From contig NZ_ATDN01000023.1 in the NCBI RefSeq assembly GCF_004014805.1, forward strand, positions 62,001 to 126,000: a DNA stretch of 64,000 nt. Reading direction: 5' to 3'. Position 1 is the first letter of the stretch; each line of letters begins with the position of its first letter. Of this stretch, positions 1 through 8,037 are shown piece after piece. Below the pieces are notes generated by a model that did not search any database, had not been told where the DNA came from, and saw nothing but the letters and a program-made list of their open reading frames with translations. The DNA comes from Mycolicibacterium elephantis DSM 44368. GTDB taxonomy: Bacteria; Actinomycetota; Actinomycetes; Mycobacteriales; Mycobacteriaceae. A program made the translations under genes and the position numbers.

Positions 1-641
1 TGGTCCGGTTCAGCGGCGCCGGCAAGAACTTCTGCGCCGGCGGGGATATTCACACCTTCGAATCCAAGGGCGCGGGGCTGCCCGACTATCTGCGCGAGGC
101 GACCGCGTGGCTGCAACTGGTCACCTCGGCGCTCATCCAGCTGCGGGTCCCGGTCGTCACCTCGGTGCAGGGCTTTGCCGCCGGCGGCGGCGGGATTGGG
201 CTGGTGTGTGCCTCCGACATCGTCATCGCCGCCCGGTCGGCCAAGTTCTTCTCCGGCGCGGTGCGGGTCGGCATGGCGCCGGACGGCGGCTCGTCGGTGA
301 CCCTGACCCAACTGGTGGGGCTGCGGCAGGCACTGCGCATCCTGCTGACCAACCCGACCCTGGACGCCGAGGAGGCCGCGTCGATCGGGCTGATCACCGA
401 GGTTGTCGACGACGAGCGGCTGACCGAACGCGCCGACGAGGTGGCCGCGCAGCTGGCCGCCCAGCCTCCCCTCGCCCTCTCCGCGACCAAGCGCCTGGTC
501 TGGAGCGGTCTGGGCGAACCGGTCGAGGCGCGGCTGGCCGAGGAGGCGCGCACCGTGTCGGAGCTGTCCGGCACCGCCGACGCGCTGGAAGGCCTGCGCG
601 CCGTCATCGAGCGCAGACAGCCGAGGTACACCGGGAAATGA
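1..641 (+). CDS. Enoyl-CoA hydratase/isomerase family protein (5' end outside window)
   Basis: The reading frame is open from base 3 and ends with TGA at 639-641; the start codon lies upstream of the window. The protein has the crotonase fold: an FCAGGDI segment near the visible N-terminus supplies one oxyanion-hole strand, and the AAGGGGIGL stretch supplies the second. The usual catalytic position is MAPDGGSS, with Asp where classical hydratases carry Glu, so the exact reaction (hydratase, isomerase or hydrolase) is open. It overlaps the next crotonase gene by the ATGA arrangement, so the two are almost certainly co-transcribed at the head of the visible catabolic operon. Confidence 0.9.
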   Translation, partial: VRFSGAGKNFCAGGDIHTFESKGAGLPDYLREATAWLQLVTSALIQLRVPVVTSVQGFAAGGGGIGLVCASDIVIAARSAKFFSGAVRVGMAPDGGSSVTLTQLVGLRQALRILLTNPTLDAEEAASIGLITEVVDDERLTERADEVAAQLAAQPPLALSATKRLVWSGLGEPVEARLAEEARTVSELSGTADALEGLRAVIERRQPRYTGK

Positions 642-1423
642 GCGTGCTCAGCGAGGACCGGGGCGCCGTCAGGATCCTGACGCTGAACCGCCCCGAGGTC
701 CGCAACGCGATCGACATCCCGCTGCGGCTGGCACTGCGCGAGGCGCTCGAGGCCGCAGACCGCGACCCCGCAGTGCGGGCGATCGTGCTCACCGGCGCCG
801 GAAATGTGTTCTGCTCGGGCGGGGACATCTCCACCATGCAGCGGATGGACGCCGAGGCCGCGACCGAACGCGCCGAACTCGCGCAGGCCGTGATCCGGGC
901 GATCTGGGCCACCCCGAAACCGGTGGTGGCCGCGGTCGAGGGGGCCGCATACGGGGCCGGCGTCTCGCTGGCCATCGCGTGTGACCGCATCGTCGCAGCC
1001 ACCGACGCCCGGTTTGCCACCACGTTCACCCGGGTCGGGCTCGCCGGCGATATGGGCGTCTTCGCTTCGCTGCCGCGCCGGATCGGGATCCCGAGGGCAC
1101 GCCAAATGCTCACGCTGGCAACGGTTGTCGAGGCGCAGCAGGCGCTCGACTGGGGCCTTGTCGACGCGTTGGCCGAACCCGGGAGCGCGCTGGACGCGGC
1201 CCTGGCCGACGCACAGGAACTGGCCGCCAAGCCGGCCGAAGCGCTCGGAGTCATCAAAGCGATGCTCGCCGAGGCGCCCACCACAAACCCCCTCGACGTG
1301 CTGCGTCGAGAGGTCGAACACCAGGCGCGGTTGTTCGACAGCGATGACTTCGCAGAAGGCGTTGCGGCCTTCCGGGAGAAGCGCCGTCCCAATTTCGGGC
1401 AAACCCAAGGAGTCCGTTCATGA
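638..1423 (+). CDS. Enoyl-CoA hydratase/isomerase family protein
   Basis: A 261-residue crotonase of normal length. The CSGGDIS motif (residues 59-65) and the AAYGAGVSL region (about 104-111) form the CoA-binding oxyanion hole. The usual glutamate region reads LAGDMGVFASLPRR (about 136-148), so it has Asp138 rather than the hydratase Glu pair and may be an isomerase or a hydratase variant. The start ATG at 638 overlaps the stop of the previous gene; the frame is open further upstream, but that part is a shadow of the neighbour. The stop overlaps the start of the Rieske oxygenase gene, so it belongs to the ring-oxygenase operon. Confidence 0.9.
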   Translation: MSVLSEDRGAVRILTLNRPEVRNAIDIPLRLALREALEAADRDPAVRAIVLTGAGNVFCSGGDISTMQRMDAEAATERAELAQAVIRAIWATPKPVVAAVEGAAYGAGVSLAIACDRIVAATDARFATTFTRVGLAGDMGVFASLPRRIGIPRARQMLTLATVVEAQQALDWGLVDALAEPGSALDAALADAQELAAKPAEALGVIKAMLAEAPTTNPLDVLRREVEHQARLFDSDDFAEGVAAFREKRRPNFGQTQGVRS

Positions 1424-2670
1424 CATCGGTAATCGGGAGCCGGTACGAGCAGTTGATTCAGCGCGATCGGGTGCATGGTTCGCTGTACACCGATCCCTCG
1501 ATCTTCGCCGAGGAACTCGAGAAGATCTGGTATCGCAGTTGGGTTTTCGTCGGCCACGAGAGCGAGGTCGCTCAGCCCAACGACTATGTGCGCAAGAAGC
1601 TCGGCCTGCAGGACGTCATCATGACGCGCGACCGGGACGGGCAGATTCACCTACTGCTCAACCGCTGCTCGCACCGCGGCAGCCAGGTGTGCGACGACGC
1701 GAAGGGCAACTCCGGCACCTTCCGCTGCCCCTATCACGGCTGGACGTTCCGCAACGACGGTGAGCTCGTCGGCTTCCCGTTCTTCAAGGGCTACGGCACA
1801 CGCAAACTCGACCTGCCGCTGGGCCGGGTGCCGCGGGTGGACTCCTACCAGGGCTTCGTGTTCGGCAGTTTCGCGCCGGAGGGGCCCAGCCTGCTCGAGC
1901 ACCTCGGCGACGCGGCCGGCGAGATCGACCGGCTCGCGCGGTTGTCACCGGAGGGCCGCGTCGAACTCAACGCCGGGTGGTTGCAGCACACTTCGCGTGC
2001 CAACTGGAAACTGTTGGCGGAGAACGAAACCGACGGATATCATCCGCAGTTCGTGCACGGGTCCATCTTCGGTGTGACCGGCAGCCCGATCGGCGCGTTG
2101 TACAGCGACTCGTCCACGGCCGTCACCCGGGACCTGGGCAACGGGCACAGCGAGAACGACCTGCGACCGGAGTTCCGCAAGTTCGCCCAGCCGATGCGCT
2201 GGTTCGGCACCACCGAATCGCGGGTGCCCGAGTACGCCGCCGCGATGCGCGCCAGGTACGGCGACGAGGCGGAGCGGACCATGATCGAGGGCGCTCCGCA
2301 CGTGATGATCTTCCCGAACCTGTTCATCGCCGAGATCCAGGTGTTCAACATCCAGCCCGTCGCGGTGAACGAATGCGTACAGTACGTCACCGCCGTGCAA
2401 CTGGCGGGTGCACCGGAACTCAACCGGCGCATGGTCTCCCAGTGCATCGGCTCCGTCGGACCCGCCGGCATGCTGCTGGCCGACGACACCGAGATGTACG
2501 AGCGGAACCAGCACGGCCTGGAGGCGCTGTCGCCCGAATGGCTGGATATCCGCCGCGGGCTCAACCGCGAAAAGATCGATGAGCGTGGGCATCCCATCGG
2601 CGGGCCTACCGACGAGACGGGAATGCGGGCCTTCTGGGCGCACTACAGGAATCTGATGGAGACACCATGA
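1420..2670 (+). CDS. Aromatic-ring-hydroxylating (Rieske) dioxygenase, alpha subunit
   Basis: A 416-residue catalytic subunit. The Rieske [2Fe-2S] ligands are visible as Cys83-x-His85 and Cys103-x2-His106 (CSH and CPYH motifs). The mononuclear iron site is the NETDGYHPQFVH region, with His208 and His213, and a late ADDTEMYE segment can supply the Asp ligand. This family inserts O2 into aromatic or related rings using electrons from a ferredoxin and reductase. The beta subunit follows with a 4-bp overlap. No dedicated ferredoxin or reductase gene sits next to it; the ferredoxin and FprB-like genes near 22.7-24.5 kb are the nearest candidates. The substrate cannot be read from the sequence. Confidence 0.93.
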   Translation: MTSVIGSRYEQLIQRDRVHGSLYTDPSIFAEELEKIWYRSWVFVGHESEVAQPNDYVRKKLGLQDVIMTRDRDGQIHLLLNRCSHRGSQVCDDAKGNSGTFRCPYHGWTFRNDGELVGFPFFKGYGTRKLDLPLGRVPRVDSYQGFVFGSFAPEGPSLLEHLGDAAGEIDRLARLSPEGRVELNAGWLQHTSRANWKLLAENETDGYHPQFVHGSIFGVTGSPIGALYSDSSTAVTRDLGNGHSENDLRPEFRKFAQPMRWFGTTESRVPEYAAAMRARYGDEAERTMIEGAPHVMIFPNLFIAEIQVFNIQPVAVNECVQYVTAVQLAGAPELNRRMVSQCIGSVGPAGMLLADDTEMYERNQHGLEALSPEWLDIRRGLNREKIDERGHPIGGPTDETGMRAFWAHYRNLMETP

Positions 2671-3194
2671 CAACAGCACAGGTCGCCGAACTGGTGGAAA
2701 TACCAGAGGGATTCGATCGCTTCGATGTTGAGCAGTTCCTCTACCGGGAGGCCCGTTTGGCCGACGAGAGCGACTACGACGCATGGGAAGCGCTGTGGAC
2801 CGATGACGCCATCTACTGGGTGCCAGCCGGTGGCGCGGACATCGACCCGCTCCGGCAGATGTCGGTCATCTACGACAACAGAAGCCGCATCTCGACGCGG
2901 CTGAATCAGGCCCGCACCGGTCGGCGGTATGCCCAGGCTCCGCCGTCGAACCTGCGCCGGGTCATCTCCAACATCGAGTTCCTCGGCGGGCGTCCGAACG
3001 CGCTCGGCGGTGTCGATTTGGAGGTGGCGGCGAACTTCCTGTTGCTCGAGTCGCACGCCCGTGGCAACGAACTGTGGGGCGGACGCACGACGTACCGGCT
3101 GCGGCGAGAGAACGGCGAACTCCGGTTGGCTTACAAGAAGGTGGTGCTGGTCAACAACGACAAGCCGATCCCGACGATGGCCTTCCTGATTTGA
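2667..3194 (+). CDS. Aromatic-ring-hydroxylating dioxygenase, beta subunit
   Basis: A 175-residue protein of the ring-hydroxylating beta-subunit family, which has the SnoaL/NTF2-like cone fold and a structural role in an alpha3beta3 oxygenase. The N-terminal half (FDRFDVEQFLYREARLADES, then WEALWTDDAIYWVP) is the typical signature. It starts inside the last codons of the alpha subunit (ATGA), which ensures coupled translation. The C-terminal strand ends in a hydrophobic FLI. No catalytic residues are expected in this subunit. Confidence 0.92.
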   Translation: MTTAQVAELVEIPEGFDRFDVEQFLYREARLADESDYDAWEALWTDDAIYWVPAGGADIDPLRQMSVIYDNRSRISTRLNQARTGRRYAQAPPSNLRRVISNIEFLGGRPNALGGVDLEVAANFLLLESHARGNELWGGRTTYRLRRENGELRLAYKKVVLVNNDKPIPTMAFLI

Positions 3195-3202
3195 GACCCG
3201 GC

Positions 3203-3436
3203 ATGGGCATCCGATTCGATCCCACCCACGGGCCGATCATCGGCAGCGAGTTCGCCGAAGTCTCGGTGACGTTCGACGTGGAGGGCAACTCGTCGCGACT
3301 GCGGCTGGAGGATCTGCGCACCGGCCGCGTACGGTTCCTCGATGCCCTCGAGCTGGAGAGCATCGTGTGGCTGTCCGACGAACGGCTCCAGAACCTGCTC
3401 GACCCGTCGTCGGAGCGCTGGCGAGGGGAGTCGTGA
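3203..3436 (+). CDS. Small hypothetical protein between dioxygenase and thiolase
   Basis: A 77-residue protein starting at ATG 3203, eight bases after the beta-subunit stop, and ending at 3434-3436 where its TGA overlaps the ATG of the thiolase. The frame is open further upstream, but that part is a shadow of the beta subunit. It is acidic and beta-rich, with EVSVTFDVEGN followed by LRLEDLRTGRVRFLDALELE and a tail rich in charged residues. It has no Cys motif, membrane segment or known catalytic signature that I recognise. Tight coupling on both sides argues that it is a real accessory protein of the ring-oxygenase step. I do not assign a function. Confidence 0.7.
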   Translation: MGIRFDPTHGPIIGSEFAEVSVTFDVEGNSSRLRLEDLRTGRVRFLDALELESIVWLSDERLQNLLDPSSERWRGES

Positions 3437-4644
3437 TGCGGCGCGCCGCGATCGTCGCGCCGCTGCGCACGGCTGTCGGTGCGTTCGGCGGCACCCTGCG
3501 GCCGTTGCGTGCCGAAGATCTGGCCGCACACGTCGTCAAAGCCGTTGTCGCCAAGAGCAATATTGATCCTGAGCGCATCGATGACGTGGTGTTCGCGCAG
3601 TCCTACGCGAACTCCGAGGCGCCGTGCATCGGCCGGTGGGTGGCGTTGCACGCGGGGCTGCCGGTCGGGGTTCCGGGGTTGCAGATCGACCGGCGCTGCG
3701 GCGGTGGGCTCCAGGCGGTCGTCACCGCGGCGATGATGGTGCAGACCGGCGCCGCCGACGCGGTACTCGCGGGCGGGGTCGAATCGATGAGCAATATCGA
3801 GCACTACACCACCAGCATGCGATGGGGTGCCCGGTCCGGAAATCAGTTGCTCTATGACCGGCTCGACCGTGGCCGCGAGATGTCGCAGCCCGCTTGGAGA
3901 TTCGGCCGGATCAGCGGAATGATCGAAACCGCGGAGAACCTGGCGAAGGACTACGGCATCAGCCGGGAAGCCGCCGACGAGTTCGCGGTACGCAGCCACC
4001 AGCGGGCCGCCGCCGCGCAACGCTCCGGTGTGTTCGCCGACGAGATCGTGCCCATCGAAGTGCCGCAGCGCAAGGGCGATCCGATCGTCTTCGACACCGA
4101 CGAGGGCGTGCGCCCGAACACCGATCTTGCGACCCTGTCGCGGCTGCGCACAATAATGCCCGACGGCACGGTCACGGCGGGCAATTCCAGCCAGCAGAAC
4201 GATGCGGCCGCGGCCTGCCTGGTGGTCGCCGAGGATCGCCTCGACGAGCTGGGGCTGGAGCCGCTCGGGTTCCTGGAAGGCTGGGCCGCCACCGGATGCG
4301 AACCGTCGCGCATGGGGATCGGGCCGGTGAGCGCGGTACAAAAGCTGTTCGCCAGAACCGGATTCGGGTTCGACGACATGAACCTGATCGAGATCAACGA
4401 GGCGTTCGCCGTTCAGGTGCTTGCCGTGCTGGCCGGCTGGGGCGTCCCCCTCGACAAGGTCGACGACCGGCTGAACGTCAACGGATCCGGGATCTCGCTC
4501 GGGCACCCGATCGGCGCCACCGGAGTGCGAATCCTCACCACGATGCTCTACGAGCTGCAGCGGCGCGGCGGCGGTCTGGCCCTGGAGACGATGTGCATCG
4601 GCGGTGGGCAGGGCATCGCCGCGGTGTTCCGGGGCGCGGCATGA
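3436..4644 (+). CDS. Acetyl-CoA C-acyltransferase (thiolase)
   Basis: A 402-residue thiolase of normal length. The nucleophilic Cys88 lies in IDRRCGGGLQAV, the C-terminal His motif is NVNGSGISLGHPIGATG, and the second Cys lies in the CIGGGQG box. It should release acetyl-CoA or propionyl-CoA from a 3-ketoacyl-CoA. ATG 3436 overlaps the stop of the preceding small gene, which fixes the start; a longer open frame upstream begins inside that gene. The following HMG-CoA-synthase-like gene overlaps it by the ATGA arrangement. Confidence 0.92.
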   Translation: MRRAAIVAPLRTAVGAFGGTLRPLRAEDLAAHVVKAVVAKSNIDPERIDDVVFAQSYANSEAPCIGRWVALHAGLPVGVPGLQIDRRCGGGLQAVVTAAMMVQTGAADAVLAGGVESMSNIEHYTTSMRWGARSGNQLLYDRLDRGREMSQPAWRFGRISGMIETAENLAKDYGISREAADEFAVRSHQRAAAAQRSGVFADEIVPIEVPQRKGDPIVFDTDEGVRPNTDLATLSRLRTIMPDGTVTAGNSSQQNDAAAACLVVAEDRLDELGLEPLGFLEGWAATGCEPSRMGIGPVSAVQKLFARTGFGFDDMNLIEINEAFAVQVLAVLAGWGVPLDKVDDRLNVNGSGISLGHPIGATGVRILTTMLYELQRRGGGLALETMCIGGGQGIAAVFRGAA

Positions 4645-5969
4645 GCATCGGACTGCTGAGCTACGCGGCCTACCTGCCCCGGCATCGGCTCGGCCGTCGC
4701 GTGGTGGCCGGCTACGACGAGGACTCCACCACCATGGCGGTCGCGGCCGCTGCGACAGCACTCCGGCAGCAACCCGCCCCGGCCGCGCTGTTCTTCGCGA
4801 CCAGCAGCCCCGCCTACGCGGACAAGACCAACGCCACCGCCATCCACGCCGCGCTCGGGCTGCCCGAACAGGCGCTGGCCGCGGATCTGTGCGGCACCGG
4901 CCGCAGCGGTTACGCCGCGATCCGCGCGGCCGCCCAGACCGGCGGGCTCGCGGTCCTGGGCGACGTGCGGGTCGGTCGGCCCGGGTCGGCCGACGAGAAG
5001 CTCGGCGGTGACGGTGCCGCGGCGCTGTTGTTCGGCGCGGGTGCGGCCATCGCCGAGGTGCTGGGCACCGCATCGCGCACCGAGGAGTTCCTCGACCGTT
5101 GGCGCGCACCGCATTCGGTGACGGGGCAGCAGTGGGAGGAGCGGTTCGGCGCGGAGCGGTACGCGCGGTTGATCCGGGCCACCGCCGCGGACGCGCTGAA
5201 CGCGGCCGGGCTGGCCGACGCCGACCACGTCGCGCTGGCCTGTCCGAACACGGCGATCGTGAAACGTGCGGCCACGCTGGTCAAAGGACAGAAGTCGGTG
5301 GTCACCTCGCCGATCGGGTTCAGCGGCGCGGCCGACGCCGCGATCGCGCTGTGCGCTGTCCTCGACACCGCCGAACCCGGGGACACCATCCTGGTGTTCT
5401 CGGCCACCGACGGCTGCGACGCCGTGGTGCTGCGAGCCACCGACCGGCTGCCAGAGGCCCGACAGCCGGTGCCGGTGGCGCGGCAACGGGACGGCGGGCT
5501 GCCGGTGCCCGAGCTGACCTATCTGTCGTGGCGCGGGCTCGTCGAACTCGAGCCGCCGCGCCGCCCCGGGCCGGACCGGGTGGCGGCGCCACCCGCCGCC
5601 CGGGCAGTGGGGTGGAAGTTCGGCTTAACCGGAGCGCGGTGCAACGCCTGCGGTTTCGTACACATCCCGCCGGCGCGGGTGTGCCGCAAGTGCGCCGCCC
5701 TGGACCAGATGAGCCCGGCGCCGGTGGCCGGGTTGGCGGGTACGGTCGCCACCTACACGGTCGATCGGCTCGCGTATTCGCCGTCGCCGCCGATGATCCA
5801 GGCGGTGGTCGACGTCGACGGCGGCGGTCGGTGCACGGTGGAGGTCACCGACGCCGAACCCGACGCGCTGCACGTGGGCGCCCGGGTGCGGTTCAGCTTC
5901 CGGCGCCTGTTCACCGCCGGCGATGTGCATGACTACTTCTGGAAGGCGGTTTTGACACATGGCCAGTAA
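4641..5969 (+). CDS. Fusion of an HMG-CoA-synthase-like thiolase-fold domain with a DUF35 zinc-ribbon/OB-fold domain
   Basis: A 442-residue two-domain protein. Residues 1-300 resemble the HMG-CoA synthase/KAS III branch of the thiolase fold, with a candidate nucleophile Cys84 in DLCGTGRSG. Residues 330-442 are a DUF35 domain: a rubredoxin-like zinc ribbon (Cys334, Cys337, Cys348, Cys351) followed by an OB fold ending near DVHDYFWKAV. In archaea and in steroid or benzylsuccinate degraders, DUF35 proteins act as scaffolds or acyl-CoA channels for a partner thiolase or aldolase. Here one chain carries both parts, sandwiched between two thiolases, so a thiolase/HMGCS/DUF35 complex or a retro-aldol lyase is plausible. 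The next gene starts 11 bp before this one ends. Confidence 0.85.
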   Translation: MSIGLLSYAAYLPRHRLGRRVVAGYDEDSTTMAVAAAATALRQQPAPAALFFATSSPAYADKTNATAIHAALGLPEQALAADLCGTGRSGYAAIRAAAQTGGLAVLGDVRVGRPGSADEKLGGDGAAALLFGAGAAIAEVLGTASRTEEFLDRWRAPHSVTGQQWEERFGAERYARLIRATAADALNAAGLADADHVALACPNTAIVKRAATLVKGQKSVVTSPIGFSGAADAAIALCAVLDTAEPGDTILVFSATDGCDAVVLRATDRLPEARQPVPVARQRDGGLPVPELTYLSWRGLVELEPPRRPGPDRVAAPPAARAVGWKFGLTGARCNACGFVHIPPARVCRKCAALDQMSPAPVAGLAGTVATYTVDRLAYSPSPPMIQAVVDVDGGGRCTVEVTDAEPDALHVGARVRFSFRRLFTAGDVHDYFWKAVLTHGQ

Positions 5970-7152
5970 CGGAATCGCCGGGCGGGTCGCGGTGATCGGC
6001 ATGGGCTGCAGCCGGTTCGGCGAACGATGGGACGCCTCGACCGAAGACCTGATCCTGGAGGCCTACACCGAGTGCCTGGCCACGGCCGGCATCACCCGCG
6101 ACGACGTGGACGCCTACTGGCTGGGCACCCTGAGTTCCGGCATGTCCGGACTGACGCTGAGCCGAGCGCTGGGCTCCGACGACAAACCGGTCACCCGGGT
6201 GGAGAACATGTGCGCCAGCGGCTCGGAGGCGTTCCGCAACGCCTGCTACGCGGTGGCGGCCGGCGCGTACGACGTCGTCATGGCGGTCGGCGTGGAGAAG
6301 CTCAAGGACTCCGGATTCTCCGGGCTGCTGCGCCAGGACCCGCCCGGCGACGGTACCGCACCGGAGATCTCGATGACCGCGCCCGCGGCGTTCTCGCTGC
6401 TGGACCCCGCCTATTGCGCAAAGTACGGCACCCATCCCGACGAGATGCGGGATGCGATGACGCATGTGGCGTGGAAGAACCACGACAACGGATCGCGAAA
6501 CCCGAAGGCGCAGTTCCGCTCACCGGTCGCCAAGGACACAATCAGCAAGGCCCCGAAGGTCGCGGGCCGGCTCGGGGTCTTCGACTGCTCGGGGGTGTCC
6601 GACGGTGCGGCGTGCGCGCTGATCGTCCCGGCTGAGCGGGCCCACGAGTACACCGAGACCCCGATGTACGTCGCGGCGCTGTCGCTGGTTGCCGCATCCG
6701 GCCGCGGAGCGTTGGATCCCGCCTACGACTACACCAGCTTTCCCGAAGTTATCCGCTCAGCCAAGGACGCATACGCGCAGGCCGGTATTGACGACCCGCG
6801 CACCCAGCTGTCGCTGGCCGAGGTGCACGACTGCTTCACGCCGACCGAGATCGTGCTCATGGAAGACCTCGGGTTCACCTCGCCGGGGCAGGCCGTAAAA
6901 GACGTACTGGCAGGCGAATTCGACGCCGACGGGCGACTCCCGGTCAATCCCGACGGTGGACTGAAGAGCTTCGGCCATCCGGTCGGTGCCAGCGGCCTGC
7001 GTATGCTCTACGAGGCGTGGCTGCAGTTCCGCGGCGAGGCGGGCGAGCGCCAACTCACCGACCCGCACACCGCGCTGACGCACAACCTCGGCGGCCGTCC
7101 GGGCGGCTGCGTGTCCTTCGTTTCCATCGTCACCCGCGAACGTAATCACTAA
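5959..7152 (+). CDS. Thiolase-fold lipid-transfer/SCP-x-like protein (acetyl-CoA acetyltransferase family)
   Basis: A 397-residue member of the SCP-x/Ltp branch of thiolases. Cys85 in ENMCASGSEA occupies the nucleophile position, HDCFTPTEI gives the conserved His/Cys loop, and GGLKSFGHPVGASG is the C-terminal His motif. Relatives either cleave 3-ketoacyl-CoA thioesters or, as in the Ltp2 type, act as retro-aldolases that need a DUF35 partner. Its immediate upstream neighbour carries a DUF35 domain and overlaps it by 11 bp, which favours a stable complex. Which chemistry it performs cannot be decided from the sequence alone. Confidence 0.88.
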   Translation: MASNGIAGRVAVIGMGCSRFGERWDASTEDLILEAYTECLATAGITRDDVDAYWLGTLSSGMSGLTLSRALGSDDKPVTRVENMCASGSEAFRNACYAVAAGAYDVVMAVGVEKLKDSGFSGLLRQDPPGDGTAPEISMTAPAAFSLLDPAYCAKYGTHPDEMRDAMTHVAWKNHDNGSRNPKAQFRSPVAKDTISKAPKVAGRLGVFDCSGVSDGAACALIVPAERAHEYTETPMYVAALSLVAASGRGALDPAYDYTSFPEVIRSAKDAYAQAGIDDPRTQLSLAEVHDCFTPTEIVLMEDLGFTSPGQAVKDVLAGEFDADGRLPVNPDGGLKSFGHPVGASGLRMLYEAWLQFRGEAGERQLTDPHTALTHNLGGRPGGCVSFVSIVTRERNH

Positions 7153-7173
7153 TGCAGACAAGGGAGTTCAGTA

Positions 7174-8034
7174 GTGCCAGGGGTAGCAGACAAAGTCGTC
7201 ATCGTCACCGGAGCCGGAGGCGGCCTCGGGCGTGCCTACGCGCGGTTCCTCGCCGCGAACGGCGCGCTGGTCGTCGTCAACGACCTCGGCGGTGCCCGTG
7301 ACGGCACGGGTTCCGGCACCAGCATGGCCGATGCAGTCGTCGACGAGATCCGCTCCGCTGGTGGCCGCGCCGTCGCCAACTATTCGTCGGTGGCGACCGC
7401 GGATGGCGCTGCCGAGATCGTCGACACCGCAGTGCGCGAATTCGGCGCCGTGCACGGCGTGGTGAGCAATGCGGGCATCCTGCGCGACGGCGCATTCCAC
7501 AAGATGTCCGAGGAGAACTGGGATGCGGTGCTGAAGGTGCACCTGTACGGCGGATATCACGTGATCCGCACCGCCTGGCCGCATATGCGCGAGCAGAAGT
7601 TCGGCCGGGTGGTGGTGGCGACCTCCACCAGCGGGCTGTACGGCAACTTCGGGCAGGCGAACTACAGCGCCGCCAAGGCAGGCCTGGTCGGCCTGATCAA
7701 CACCCTGGCCATCGAGGCCGCCAAGTACAACATCACCGCCAACGCGATCGCCCCGCTGGCCGCGACCCGGATGACCGCCGATATCGCTCCGCTGGAAGTA
7801 CTCGACAAGCTCGATCCCGAACTGGTCGCCCCAGCCGTCGGCTACCTGGTCTCCGAGGAGAACAGCGACAGCGGATCCGTGTTCGTGGTCGGCGGCGGAC
7901 TCGTGCAGCGGCATGCGCTGTTCATGAACGACGGCGTCACCTTCAGCGGCCCGCCGTCGCTGGAGGAGATCACCAGCCGCTGGGCCGAGATCAGCGACAT
8001 GGCCAACGCCAAACTCGGCAGCAACCCCGTGTAA
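7174..8034 (+). CDS. SDR family 3-hydroxyacyl-CoA dehydrogenase (MFE-2-like)
   Basis: A 286-residue short-chain dehydrogenase starting at GTG 7174, with an AAGGGAG ribosome site just upstream. The cofactor motif TGAGGGLG (12-19), NAG (99-101), a Ser in the 151-153 region, and Tyr164-x3-Lys168 (YSAAK) are all present. The insertion NDLGGARDGTGSG after the second strand is typical of the (3R)-hydroxyacyl-CoA dehydrogenase domain of peroxisomal multifunctional enzyme type 2 and its actinobacterial relatives. It likely oxidises the 3-hydroxyacyl-CoA made by a hydratase in the same operon. A ligase gene follows after 3 bp. Confidence 0.88.
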   Translation: MPGVADKVVIVTGAGGGLGRAYARFLAANGALVVVNDLGGARDGTGSGTSMADAVVDEIRSAGGRAVANYSSVATADGAAEIVDTAVREFGAVHGVVSNAGILRDGAFHKMSEENWDAVLKVHLYGGYHVIRTAWPHMREQKFGRVVVATSTSGLYGNFGQANYSAAKAGLVGLINTLAIEAAKYNITANAIAPLAATRMTADIAPLEVLDKLDPELVAPAVGYLVSEENSDSGSVFVVGGGLVQRHALFMNDGVTFSGPPSLEEITSRWAEISDMANAKLGSNPV

Positions 8035-8037
8035 CCC

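Noticed and set aside
3151..5109. Long open frame on the minus strand, 652 codons
   Set aside because: It lies opposite real dioxygenase and thiolase genes, is rich in Arg, Gly and Ala and has no motif; it is a GC-codon shadow.
3894..5969. A much longer version of the HMGCS-DUF35 gene starting at 3894
   Set aside because: The first 249 codons lie inside the thiolase gene in another frame and are Arg-rich without homology; ATG 4641 with ATGA overlap is the proper start.
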